Positions 43,701 to 51,526 of a stretch of 64,000 nucleotides of DNA are shown piece by piece. The notes below the pieces were generated by a model. That model was given only the letters and a program-made list of their open reading frames with translations. It searched no databases and was not told where the DNA came from. Position 1 is the stretch's first letter. Each line of letters opens with the position of its first letter. The position numbers and the translations under genes were made by a program. This DNA is from Bacteroides sp. M10 (GTDB lineage: Bacteria > Bacteroidota > Bacteroidia > Bacteroidales > Bacteroidaceae), in assembly GCF_014334015.1 (NCBI RefSeq), contig NZ_CP060488.1, forward strand, positions 2,252,501-2,316,500, in the 5' to 3' direction.

Positions 43701-44780
43701 GCAACTTATTCTGTTTTTGTCGAAGACAATGGCAATGGTGTCTCTGATACTTATAAGAAACTGATATTTGATCCTTTTTATCAAGTACAAAATGATAGTG
43801 GGAAAATGGGTACCGGCCTGGGATTATCTTTGGCTAAAAAACTAGCAGAGATGTTAAACGGTAATATTACTGTAAAAGACAATGAAGCTGGGGGAGCTAC
43901 ATTTATATTCAATTTTTCCGATTTACCACTTCTATGCCAGCATAAATCCGAACTTGATAGTATTCCTCTCGAAAAGGAAATAATAAAAGATAGAAGTGTG
44001 TCAGAAAACAAAAACAGCATACTAATTGTCGAGGATAATATCGAAATGGCATCATTTATAAAGAACTCTTTGCACAAAGACTATGCTGCCGATACCGCTT
44101 TCAATGCCGAGGAAGCAATGTTATTATTAGAAGAGAATAGCTATGATATTATAATCTCAGATATTATGATGCCAGGGATAGACGGTATCTCATTTACTAA
44201 GAAATTGAAGTCGGATCTCAATTATAACCATATACCAATTATTCTACTTTCAGCTAAAACTGAAAATGCAGTTAAGATAGAAGGATTACACTCCGGTGCG
44301 GATGTTTTCATCGAAAAGCCGTTTTCTGTGTCATTTCTGAAGGCGCAAATCATAAGTTTACTCGAGAATCGTAGAACTGTGCTTGACGCCTTTAATCGTT
44401 CTCCTTTTATTTCTTACTCTTCATTAGTTACCAGTAAAAATGACGAGCTATTTCTGAGTCAGTTAAATGAAGAAATAGAAAAGCATATCGCAGACGAAAA
44501 TTTCTCGGTAGAATCATTAACTGATATTTTCAATATCAGCCGTTCTCACCTACAAAGAAAGCTTAAAGCCATAGGAGGTGTAACACCAGGCGATTATTTA
44601 CGGAATTACCGTCTGCGAAAAGCCTGTCAATTATTGTTGGAGACCGATATGAGGGTAAATGAGGTTGCATATAGTGTAGGTTTTAGTACAGCTTCCTATT
44701 TTACTCGTGTATTCCAGAAAGCTTATGGTATTCTACCTAAGGAGTTTATAGCCAAACATGCGAATAAAACAAAGAAGTAA
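40773..44780 (+). CDS. Hybrid two-component system sensor/regulator (HTCS)
   Basis: 1335 residues. The start at 40773 opens a signal peptide (MKNHYLYILLCLSLYSIASF). Order of domains: about 14 periplasmic propeller repeats (Reg_prop, 'DGLSANFVFCIMQDAKGFMWFG' style) forming two seven-bladed propellers, a Y_Y_Y domain (~690-770), one membrane span (~784-806), HisKA with phosphoacceptor His841 in IAHEIRTPL, HATPase ('GTGLGLSLAKKLAEML'), a receiver with phospho-Asp1130 in IISDIMMPG, and a C-terminal AraC-type DNA-binding domain (last ~100 residues). HTCS proteins sense an oligosaccharide in the periplasm and activate the adjacent locus; here that is the divergent GH2-to-GH92 operon. Confidence 0.95.
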   Translation: MKNHYLYILLCLSLYSIASFSQGYSNFHFKKLQVDNGLSANFVFCIMQDAKGFMWFGTKDGLNKFDGNSFKVFRHNPRKEKTIGNNIIHCMIEGDNNKLYVGTEAGLYIMDIADETFEKVENTTADNFKITYTVTTIFKDGKGNIWIGTNSQGIYTYNPEKNELKRVRVNGYDFDSNIVWSIYGDASDNIWVGTRLGLLRYNSNTGFFDPIERLYSLYDNSEHETQTIVEDTNGDLWLGTWGKGLRLYKKQSNAYTTFLSSNKESSAVTRIMAICQYRDNALLVGSDNGLYMFDIENRTSKRIDIPNSYHSLSDQAIGSIYKDREGGIWIGTYSGGVNYLSPSVFSIDTYYPDILSGSLSGKTIRQFCEDENENLWIATENGGVNYFNTKDQTITQPIKGSYYNVHALLIDGDNLWIGTYARGIHVYNTKTKSLSVFKHSSDRKNSINDDGIYALCKTKNGDIYVGTHAGLNKYDRYKNEFINIEQASKFIYDIKEDDFGNLWLATYGSGVIRYHIPTNEWICYDSICDNSNPLKESKLTNIYIDSKKTLLFASEGQGIFFYDYKTDSFKNISETDGLPNGVIYGILDDPQGNWWMSSNKGIIRMNISDLHNIKLYTRDDGLQSNQFNYKSSYKALNGKFYFGGINGFSSFYPQDLNKNKNTVLPSIEISQIDILGNGDSELNEAIQQKLNKQQKIILPYNKSSFSISYTSLSYIAHSKNKYAYKLERTDTEWNYVGNKQSVTYVNLSPGKYLFRVKGSNNDELWNEEGAKVEIEILPPFWLSIPAKIVYVVLILVMAYLIISFYIKKSRAKQEKQLEAFKTEQENLSFKSKIDFFTTIAHEIRTPLSLISAPLEEVVNSGEGSPETKENILIIEKNCDRLTDLINQLLDFRKMDSTQYIINPARVDLRHLLTDLYGRISKTAQKQHIDFILQLPQDEFIVNSDTDALIKIIGNLLTNALKYTKDKIVLSLVKNKDATYSVFVEDNGNGVSDTYKKLIFDPFYQVQNDSGKMGTGLGLSLAKKLAEMLNGNITVKDNEAGGATFIFNFSDLPLLCQHKSELDSIPLEKEIIKDRSVSENKNSILIVEDNIEMASFIKNSLHKDYAADTAFNAEEAMLLLEENSYDIIISDIMMPGIDGISFTKKLKSDLNYNHIPIILLSAKTENAVKIEGLHSGADVFIEKPFSVSFLKAQIISLLENRRTVLDAFNRSPFISYSSLVTSKNDELFLSQLNEEIEKHIADENFSVESLTDIFNISRSHLQRKLKAIGGVTPGDYLRNYRLRKACQLLLETDMRVNEVAYSVGFSTASYFTRVFQKAYGILPKEFIAKHANKTKK

Positions 44781-44848
44781 CCATGAAAGGGACCCGCACG
44801 TCACCGAGAATGTTACCGCATTTTTTTAATAACCTGTGAAAAGGATAT

Positions 44849-44884
44849 AAAAAAGCCTCTAAATATTCATTTAGAGGCTTTTTT
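44849..44884. terminator. Bidirectional rho-independent terminator (HTCS / tRNA-Leu)
   Basis: A 12-bp stem (44853-44864 with 44869-44880) flanked by an A-run on the left and a T-run on the right. It works for the HTCS gene on the plus strand and for the tRNA on the minus strand. Confidence 0.85.
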
Positions 44885-44907
44885 GTCTATTTATACTATA
44901 GAAAGTG

Positions 44908-44989
44908 TGCGGATGATAGGACTCGAACCTACACGCCTCACGGCACCAGATCCTAAGTCTGGCGCGGCTACCAATTACGCCACATCCGC
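44908..44989 (-). tRNA. tRNA-Leu (anticodon UAG)
   Basis: 82 bases on the minus strand. The acceptor stem is GCGGATG with CATCCGC and discriminator A. The anticodon arm is CCAGA-CTTAGGA-TCTGG with anticodon UAG. The long variable arm (TGCCGTGAGGCGTG) marks a class II tRNA, and the T-arm TTCGAGTC is normal. The 3' CCA is not encoded. No integration duplicate of the 3' end was noticed in the window. Confidence 0.95.
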
Positions 44990-45062
44990 ATGTGTAGCTT
45001 TTTTGTTTAGCGGTGCAAAGATAGGAAGATTTTCTGATTTGGCAAATAATTCGACAATAAAG

Positions 45063-46097
45063 TTATTCACTTAAGATTTCGAATGCTTTTTCAATCAGAG
45101 TGTCTTTGTGCTTAAGTTGGTCTGATTCAGACATATTGATAGCAATATCCGGTTCAATACCTTCTTCCAAGGGTTGCTTGTTTTTATCGAAATGCGGACT
45201 GGCGGAGAAACGGATGCTCCATCCATTAGGTAATTCCGACGAGAAAGGAAGTCCCGAACCGCCTCCGGTCCAGTCACCTAACTGGATGATTCGTTTATCT
45301 TTATTGTCTTTGTTTAAGCTACGCATCGCATTCACAAAGTCATTGGTAGCACTATAACAGCGACGATTGGTCAGGATGATTACTTTCTTTTGCCACCGGA
45401 TACTGTTGGATGGTTCCAGATAGATCGGCTCCATCTTGGAGAAATCATTATGTCCCGGTCCGGTTTTATGCTGTATATATCCGGTGAGCGCTTTCTCGTT
45501 GGTAAACCGGGCGGCGATCCGGGTGGAATTGGTCAGGTTTCCGCCTCCGTTATCACGTACATCGATGATTAATCCGTTGCAGGTGGCCAGGTAGAGAAGA
45601 ACTTCATCCAAGTTGCCGTCTCCGACTCCGGAGCTGAAGCTTTCGTAACGAATATATCCTATGTTGTTATCGAATATTTTATACTTTAAACCGGCGGATG
45701 TGTAGTATCCTGTACTGGCACTACCCAGATAAGTTTGATAGAGAATGTCTTCCCGGTAGTTCCAGTCGTAACCCTGATACCATTCATCGTAGAAAGAAGT
45801 ACGTTTGGCAGAGGATAGATTGACATGCCCGTCTTTTAAAATGTATAGCATCTGGCTTAGGATGTCAAACAGATCGTCATTAGACATTGTCGGAATAATC
45901 AGTGGGCTATATTTGTCGCGAACGGCATCCCAGTCAATACCTTTTGCTTCCAGAAAACAATACTGTTCGTCGATGATCTTCCATAGTTGTTCGAAGTTTC
46001 CTACAGGATCATTGGCGTAGTCTTCTTCTCCGATGCAACCGGTCAATACCGGAAGACAACAGAGCAGCCAAAGCATTTGTCTAATCTTATTTCTCAT
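45063..46097 (-). CDS. S41-family peptidase, lipoprotein
   Basis: 344 residues. The lipobox is LTGC (Cys21), followed by acidic IGEEDYAND, compatible with surface location. The C-terminal S41 (tail-specific protease-like) fold is recognised by 'NGLIIDVRDNGGGNLTNSTRIAARF' and the catalytic Ser249 in NRRCYSATNDF. No PDZ domain is evident between residues 100 and 150, unlike CtpA-type proteases. The N-terminal ~100 residues are helical, like the family's cap region. The substrate is unknown. It lies downstream of the DUF3316 gene on the same strand, with 46 bases between. Confidence 0.85.
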   Translation of the reverse strand: MRNKIRQMLWLLCCLPVLTGCIGEEDYANDPVGNFEQLWKIIDEQYCFLEAKGIDWDAVRDKYSPLIIPTMSNDDLFDILSQMLYILKDGHVNLSSAKRTSFYDEWYQGYDWNYREDILYQTYLGSASTGYYTSAGLKYKIFDNNIGYIRYESFSSGVGDGNLDEVLLYLATCNGLIIDVRDNGGGNLTNSTRIAARFTNEKALTGYIQHKTGPGHNDFSKMEPIYLEPSNSIRWQKKVIILTNRRCYSATNDFVNAMRSLNKDNKDKRIIQLGDWTGGGSGLPFSSELPNGWSIRFSASPHFDKNKQPLEEGIEPDIAINMSESDQLKHKDTLIEKAFEILSE

Positions 46098-46143
46098 TCT
46101 TAATTGATCTCACTTGAAGTTTCAACATTAAATTTTTGTTCTC

Positions 46144-47004
46144 TTAGTAGGCTCTGACCGATGAAGGCAAAGCTGTTCCTTTTTTGTTTCGGATACGGTA
46201 TAGGTCTTTCACAAATCCTACCATGAATACGTGCGAGTAGGTATGTGTCTTGATATTGTTTACATTGGATTGTTGCAAATCGGCCAGATAGCTGAATCGC
46301 ATTTTGGTATATCCTATCGGTAAGTCGACGGAGAGCATCTGACGCAGTGAAGGCTGGTTGTGCAGGGAGGTGAACTTTATCACTCCACTCGAATTTCCTA
46401 AAGAGAATATCTCGTAATAAGATTGTCCGTAGTGCGGTGAGAACATCACTCCCATCACCGGTAGGTTGACCTGATAGCGTAATACCATCGGGTACCGTTT
46501 GATTTTCAAATGCCAGATAGCCATTCCGGAGGCATCCAGGTTGACGTATGCCCGTGCGGATGCCGGATTGTTGGTGTTCCGGAGATTATAGACAAAGCCT
46601 CCGTTGGCATCTATCAATCCTCCGGCTAATAATTTGAAATTCTCCGTCAGCCGAAACTGGTAGTGTAATCCGTAATTCCAGTTGACTAATCCGGAGAAGG
46701 TATTATTGTTGTCGGCACGGTTGTGGGTATAACCGATGTCTGCCTGAAAGAAATTCTGTACAGACACATTTCCATCGAATAACTTGGTCATCCGAATCGT
46801 CTCGCGGGAAATACGGAAGTCGATTCCTTTGTATTCCTGCGGCGAAAGATAGGTGTCGAATACGTTGGTAAATCCTACACCGTACATGGTGGCACGTGTT
46901 ACATACCGATGGGTTTGCAGACTGTCAATCTGCGCTTGTAATCTGGTGCAAAGGGCGAACAGGATGCATCCTGTCAGCCCTAGGTATATTAGTTTTTTCT
47001 TCAT
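46144..47004 (-). CDS. DUF3316-type outer-membrane-like protein
   Basis: 286 residues with a Sec signal ending RLQAQ (~residue 25). The mature part is rich in aromatic and alternating hydrophobic strands ('QFRLTENFKLLAGGLIDANGG', 'YPMVLRYQVNLPVMGVMFSP'), as in a small beta-barrel, and resembles the DUF3316 family of Bacteroides. The function is not known. Its start codon shares one base with the stop of the topoisomerase gene (TGATG), so the two are translationally coupled, although their jobs look unrelated. Confidence 0.75.
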   Translation of the reverse strand: MKKKLIYLGLTGCILFALCTRLQAQIDSLQTHRYVTRATMYGVGFTNVFDTYLSPQEYKGIDFRISRETIRMTKLFDGNVSVQNFFQADIGYTHNRADNNNTFSGLVNWNYGLHYQFRLTENFKLLAGGLIDANGGFVYNLRNTNNPASARAYVNLDASGMAIWHLKIKRYPMVLRYQVNLPVMGVMFSPHYGQSYYEIFSLGNSSGVIKFTSLHNQPSLRQMLSVDLPIGYTKMRFSYLADLQQSNVNNIKTHTYSHVFMVGFVKDLYRIRNKKGTALPSSVRAY

Positions 47005-49649
47005 CAGAATAATTTCATCTGCCCGGTGATCTCATCAATAATATCGCCTTCGCTCTTATCGCTGTCCGGGTCCAGATTTTCCGGTTCCTCTTCCGGGGGG
47101 GCCTGTTGCTCTTGCGCAGGTTCGGGGAAGCGGGTCGGTTCAAGTTCGTTGATCGTATCTACGGCATAGGTCGTGATACGTTTTCCTTTGGCTTTAAACC
47201 CTTTGACGGCAATGAACTCATCTGCGTCGATATCCAACGGATCACGGAAACTGTCGTGTCCGCCAAATATAACTTCCAGGCGCGGATAGTATTCGTCGGT
47301 CAGCAAGATGAGGCGATTATTCTTATTCTCTCCCAGATAGTTCTGTTTGCGGTTGGAGGCCTCGAAGCAGAAACGTTTCAGGTACGGGTAATTCTGCTGA
47401 TCGGCATCATAAAGTGCGGCAGTCCATATCTTGTGCGGATCGAATTTCTCAACGATGCTCACATTGTCTTCGTAGTGATTGCTCAAGTCGAAGTTAGTGG
47501 TGTAGAAGTCACCGTTGTTCAGCACAACCAGTATGGAGTCGTCACTTTGGAATTCTCCCAGATATTCGCCGCGTCCATCATAGTTGAGGCGAAGTATGTC
47601 ACGGTCGAACCAGACTTTACGTCCACCGAGAGTAGAGCCGCCTTTCTGTTTCAGGGATATTTTGTGTACCGGCAAGCGGGTGAGAATTACCCCCCGTGCC
47701 TGGCGTCCCTTGATACTGACTTCGCTGAAGTCATGCTCGAAGATGATGCGGCGTACACGTGGGTTCGGCTTCAATGTCACCTTGATAATTTCGGCTTCTC
47801 CGTTCGGGTTGGCACTGAAATAGGTAATCCGTGAATCAGGAGTTCCCAGTGTCACATCATATTCGCGGTCGCGGACCACGGAAGTTACGGCGAAGCGTTT
47901 TACGTAGGTCGTTCCTTCTTTTCCGTCGCGGTAGGCTACGTTGTAGATCGTACGTTTATCGTTCTTCTTGAATACATTGACATAAAGAACGTTCTTACCG
48001 ACAAATTTCTTATCGGCAACGGGGGTGACGATATACTTACCATCACGGAAGAAGATAATGACATCGTCGATATCCGAACAGCAGGCTACGAACTCATCTT
48101 TCTTCAAGGTCGTTCCGATAAATCCTTCTTCACGGTTGATATAGAGTTTCTCGTTTGCTTCTACTACTTTGGCTGCTTCGATGGTGTCGAAGTTTCGCAA
48201 TTCCGTGTGGCGCGGGAAATTCTTGCCGTATTTGTTCTTCAGCATCTGATACCAGTTGACTGTATAATCCACGATGTGAGCCAGGTGGTTATCAATCTCG
48301 GCAATTTCCTCTTTCATATTGGCAATCAGTTCATCCGCTTTGTCTGAGTTGAATTTCAGGATACGGCCCATTTTGATTTCCATCAACTTGAGAATATCTT
48401 CTTTCGTAACTTCACGGATAAATGTCGGATAGTAAGGTGTCAGACGTTCGTCGATGTGTGCACAGGCTGCATCCATGTCTTTGGATTGCTCGAACTCTTT
48501 ATCCTTATAGATGCGTTCTTCGATAAATATCTTTTCGAGAGAAGAGAAATGCAGGGATTCCAGAATTTCTCCTTTCTTGATTTCCAGCTCCTGCTTCAGC
48601 AAATCCATCGTATTGTCTGCCGACTTTTTCAGGACTTTGCTCACAGTGAGGAAATGCGGCTTACTATCATCGATGATACAGCAGTTGGGCGAGATACTTA
48701 CTTCGCAGTCAGTGAAAGCGTACAGAGCATCAATCGTTTTATCTGATGAGGTGCCGGGTGCGAGGTGTACTAATATTTCTACGTTGGCAGCCGTGTTGTC
48801 GTCTACCTTACGAATTTTGATCTTTCCTTTATCAACAGCTTTCAGGATAGAGTCGATTACTGTCGAAGTTGTCTTTCCGTATGGAATTTCTGTGATAGCA
48901 AGCGTTTTATTGTCAATCTTGTTGATCTTGGCACGTACTTTCACGGCTCCGCCACGCTCTCCGTCGTTGTATTTGGCTACATCGATAGAGCCTCCTGTCT
49001 GGAAATCAGGATATAGTTGGAATTCCTCTCCGCGTAAATAGCTGATAGAGGCATCACAAAGTTCGTTGAAATTGTGTGGTAAGATCTTGGAAGAAAGTCC
49101 CACGGCGATACCTTCCACTCCCTGTGCTAATAATAACGGGAATTTCACAGGAAGAGTGACCGGTTCCTTGTTTCGTCCGTCATAAGAAAGTTTCCATTCG
49201 GTAGTTTTGGGATTGAAGACAACATCCAGCGCAAACTTGGACAAGCGTGCTTCGATATAACGGGGAGCAGCTGCGCCGTCTCCGGTGAGGATATTACCCC
49301 AGTTACCCTGACAATCGATCAACAGGTCTTTCTGTCCCAACTGTACCAGGGCATCTCCGATAGAAGCATCACCGTGGGGGTGGAACTGCATGGTGTGTCC
49401 CACAATGTTAGCCACTTTGTTATACCGTCCGTCGTCCAGACGTTTCATTGAATGTAAAATACGTCGTTGCACAGGCTTTAAACCGTCATTGATATGAGGT
49501 ACGGCACGTTCCAGTATAACGTATGAAGCATAGTCCAGAAACCAATTCTGGTACATGCCTGTTAACTGATGCTTTACGTTTTCGTCCCGCGTGTCCGCCG
49601 GTTTGTAGTCTGAATGTCCTTCCGTTATCTCGTTGATTTCGTCACTCAT
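47004..49649 (-). CDS. parC: Topoisomerase IV subunit A-type protein (DNA gyrase/topoisomerase IV, subunit A)
   Basis: 881 residues. The N-terminus is unusually acidic (~30 residues), then the winged-helix/tower core begins at 'FLDYASYVILERAVPHINDGLKPVQRR'. The active-site tyrosine is Tyr131 in APRYIEARLS, preceded by 'QFHPHGDASIGDALVQLGQ'. The C-terminal beta-pinwheel (~500-830) lacks the gyrase-box QRRGGKG, which favours topoisomerase IV over gyrase. A Glu/Pro/Asp-rich tail follows. It breaks and passes DNA strands to decatenate chromosomes. The partner subunit B is not in the window. Confidence 0.88.
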   Translation of the reverse strand: MSDEINEITEGHSDYKPADTRDENVKHQLTGMYQNWFLDYASYVILERAVPHINDGLKPVQRRILHSMKRLDDGRYNKVANIVGHTMQFHPHGDASIGDALVQLGQKDLLIDCQGNWGNILTGDGAAAPRYIEARLSKFALDVVFNPKTTEWKLSYDGRNKEPVTLPVKFPLLLAQGVEGIAVGLSSKILPHNFNELCDASISYLRGEEFQLYPDFQTGGSIDVAKYNDGERGGAVKVRAKINKIDNKTLAITEIPYGKTTSTVIDSILKAVDKGKIKIRKVDDNTAANVEILVHLAPGTSSDKTIDALYAFTDCEVSISPNCCIIDDSKPHFLTVSKVLKKSADNTMDLLKQELEIKKGEILESLHFSSLEKIFIEERIYKDKEFEQSKDMDAACAHIDERLTPYYPTFIREVTKEDILKLMEIKMGRILKFNSDKADELIANMKEEIAEIDNHLAHIVDYTVNWYQMLKNKYGKNFPRHTELRNFDTIEAAKVVEANEKLYINREEGFIGTTLKKDEFVACCSDIDDVIIFFRDGKYIVTPVADKKFVGKNVLYVNVFKKNDKRTIYNVAYRDGKEGTTYVKRFAVTSVVRDREYDVTLGTPDSRITYFSANPNGEAEIIKVTLKPNPRVRRIIFEHDFSEVSIKGRQARGVILTRLPVHKISLKQKGGSTLGGRKVWFDRDILRLNYDGRGEYLGEFQSDDSILVVLNNGDFYTTNFDLSNHYEDNVSIVEKFDPHKIWTAALYDADQQNYPYLKRFCFEASNRKQNYLGENKNNRLILLTDEYYPRLEVIFGGHDSFRDPLDIDADEFIAVKGFKAKGKRITTYAVDTINELEPTRFPEPAQEQQAPPEEEPENLDPDSDKSEGDIIDEITGQMKLF

Positions 49650-49686
49650 AAATTTGTATATACTATAATATTAACGCATACGCACG

Positions 49687-49702
49687 CAAAAATACAAAAA
49701 TA
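49687..49702 (-). promoter_or_regulatory. Two tandem -7-like elements upstream of the topoisomerase gene
   Basis: TATTTTTG occurs twice in succession on the minus strand (49695-49702 and 49687-49694), each matching TAnnTTTG, 38-46 bases before the start at 49649. Confidence 0.45.
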
Positions 49703-49774
49703 AAAGAGATTTCGATGAAAAACGGGGAATATTCCGTGTGTTAAAAGGGTATAAATCAGCTTTGCGAAGGGAAA

Positions 49775-49809
49775 CAGAAAGACATATCTTTATTAGATAT
49801 GTCTTTCTG
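49775..49809 (-). terminator. Rho-independent terminator of the Gfo/Idh/MocA gene at 49853
   Basis: A 15-bp perfect stem (49775-49789 with 49795-49809), loop of 5, followed on the minus strand by TTTCTGTTTCCC-like T-rich sequence. It closes the long minus-strand cluster. Confidence 0.8.
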
Positions 49810-49852
49810 TAAAATTATAACCTAATGAAAAAACAGGAAAATGGAGTCGGGA

Positions 49853-51196
49853 TTAAACTCGTATTTCCCATCCTTTCTCATACTCTCTTCCCCAGAGCTT
49901 ATTAGCCTCCAAATCGTTGAGAATACGGCCGCTTCCCGGATCGATTTGTAATGAATGACCGACGCGCTGAGCGATATTGCCCAATTGTACTAGCTGGGTA
50001 CTGATACAGGCATCTACAATTCCGGAGTTTAACTTAGTACCTTTGCGGATAGCATCAAACCAGTTCCGGAAGTGGAAAGAGTCCAGCTTTTCTGAAGGAT
50101 TCAGGAGATTTCCGGTTTCAAACTTCAAATCACTCTTTACCTCCTTGATCGTTTTGCCTTTGATATCTGCTATCTTATATTCGTTACCGCCACCAATAAA
50201 AAGAGTGCCCGTATCTCCATAGAATGCAGTACCGACTCCATATCCGTCTACCGGCATCGTATTGCAACTACGTCCTTCCCAGGAGAAAGATGCTTCGTCG
50301 CCAAACTGGAAAGTGATAAGCTGTGTATCCGGCGTCTGCCAATCATCCTGAAAACGATAACGTCCTCCGATCGAATCTACTTTGGTTGGATAATCCACAC
50401 CTAGTCCCCAGCGAAGCATGTCGACAAAGTGAGTACCGTTATTTAAAGCTTCTCCAGTTCCCCAGTTCCAGAACCAGTGCCAGTTGTAATGAATGAAGTT
50501 ATCCTTGAAATCGGGTACACGCGGGGCAGGGCCTTGCCACAAATCCCAGTCCAGATAATCCGGTACGGGAATGATTTTACCTGTTCCGATAGAAGGACGG
50601 TTGTTGACATACCATGATTTGGCATATCTCACTTTTCCGATGGTGCCGGACTTGATTTCCTCCATCGCTTTGATTACATTCGGGAATGATCTGCGTTGAT
50701 TGCCAACCTGAACGATTCGATTGTATTTTAAAGTGGCTCTAACCAACATTTCATTTTCTGCCGGATTGTGGCTGGTTGGTTTTTCCAGATAAACGTGTTT
50801 GCCGGCTTGCATAGCCATAATGGCTGCTTTAGCATGCCAATGATCCGGAGTGGCGATTACTACTGCCTCAAACTCATTGGATTCTAACATTTTGCGTATG
50901 TCTTTTTCTCCTTTTGGAGTCCGTCCGGTCAGTTTGTGAATCGCAGCCTGGCATTTTTCAAGTGCTCTTGAGTCTACATCGCAAATGTAAGTTACTTCAC
51001 AATCGGGTTGTTTGGCAAATCCTTGCGCGAGAGCACTGCCTCTGGAATTTACGCCAATAACTCCGATACGTATTTTCTCATTAGCCCCCAGAATATCTTG
51101 ATATCGGCTGGAACCAAACCCTGGAAGTATGCTTCCTAAAGAAAGTGCAGCTGTACCTGCTACTGTTTTTTTGATGAAATCTCTTCTTGTTGTCAT
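49853..51196 (-). CDS. Gfo/Idh/MocA-family oxidoreductase with Tat signal
   Basis: 447 residues. It starts MTTRRDFIKK, a twin-arginine motif followed by a hydrophobic stretch, so it is exported folded, probably with bound NAD(P). The Rossmann domain begins 'IRIGVIGVNSRGSALAQG', and the family's catalytic region EKPTSHNPAENEM is present near residue 140. The C-terminal alpha/beta domain has 'HYNWHWFWNWGTGEALNNGTHFVDMLRWGLG'. Relatives include GH109-like enzymes and sugar C3 dehydrogenases that act on glycosides. It has a candidate promoter of its own (51214-51221) and a terminator after it. Confidence 0.88.
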   Translation of the reverse strand: MTTRRDFIKKTVAGTAALSLGSILPGFGSSRYQDILGANEKIRIGVIGVNSRGSALAQGFAKQPDCEVTYICDVDSRALEKCQAAIHKLTGRTPKGEKDIRKMLESNEFEAVVIATPDHWHAKAAIMAMQAGKHVYLEKPTSHNPAENEMLVRATLKYNRIVQVGNQRRSFPNVIKAMEEIKSGTIGKVRYAKSWYVNNRPSIGTGKIIPVPDYLDWDLWQGPAPRVPDFKDNFIHYNWHWFWNWGTGEALNNGTHFVDMLRWGLGVDYPTKVDSIGGRYRFQDDWQTPDTQLITFQFGDEASFSWEGRSCNTMPVDGYGVGTAFYGDTGTLFIGGGNEYKIADIKGKTIKEVKSDLKFETGNLLNPSEKLDSFHFRNWFDAIRKGTKLNSGIVDACISTQLVQLGNIAQRVGHSLQIDPGSGRILNDLEANKLWGREYEKGWEIRV

Positions 51197-51213
51197 AGTA
51201 TCTATTTTTCTCC

Positions 51214-51221
51214 AAAATTAG
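51214..51221 (-). promoter_or_regulatory. Candidate -7 element for the Tat-exported oxidoreductase gene
   Basis: TAATTTTG on the minus strand, matching TAnnTTTG, 18 bases before the start codon at 51196. The leader would be very short, which lowers confidence. Confidence 0.35.
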
Positions 51222-51283
51222 GTTGTTATTAGGATATGTGAATGAGTATTTCCGTCAATTCTCCCTCAAAAAACGTAAATTTC

Positions 51284-51523
51284 TTATTTTTTTCTTCGGA
51301 AAAGACGGATCAGGACGCTAAGAATTCCCCGGGGAATCCATAGGATGAAATAAATGAAAATGCTGATGACAATCACATATCCGATTTGAGAAATTACTTC
51401 GATCCATGGTCGGGAATAGACAATGATTGCAATAACATTGACGATAAACGCAAGTATGAAACTTAGAAGATAGATATTTCTTTCTCGTTTCAGCTTTTGG
51501 GATGTGATGATAATATCTTTCAT
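51284..51523 (-). CDS. Small two-span membrane protein
   Basis: 79 residues. Two hydrophobic segments (about 18-36, YLLSFILAFIVNVIAIIVY, and 46-66) are connected by a short loop with SRPWIEVISQ; both ends are basic (QKLKRER and RLFRRKK), which predicts both termini in the cytoplasm. I do not recognise the family. The gene starts 3 bases after the stop of the oxidoreductase gene at 51527, so it is co-expressed with the oxidoreductase set. It could help anchor or energise an exported enzyme, but that is only a guess from position. Confidence 0.7.
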   Translation of the reverse strand: MKDIIITSQKLKRERNIYLLSFILAFIVNVIAIIVYSRPWIEVISQIGYVIVISIFIYFILWIPRGILSVLIRLFRRKK

Positions 51524-51526
51524 GGT

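Noticed and set aside
44908..44989. tRNA-Leu as an integration site
   Set aside because: No repeat of the tRNA 3' end and no integrase were found on either side in the window.
47106..47834. 242-codon open frame opposite the topoisomerase gene
   Set aside because: It is antisense to the beta-pinwheel coding sequence, with no motif or start signal.
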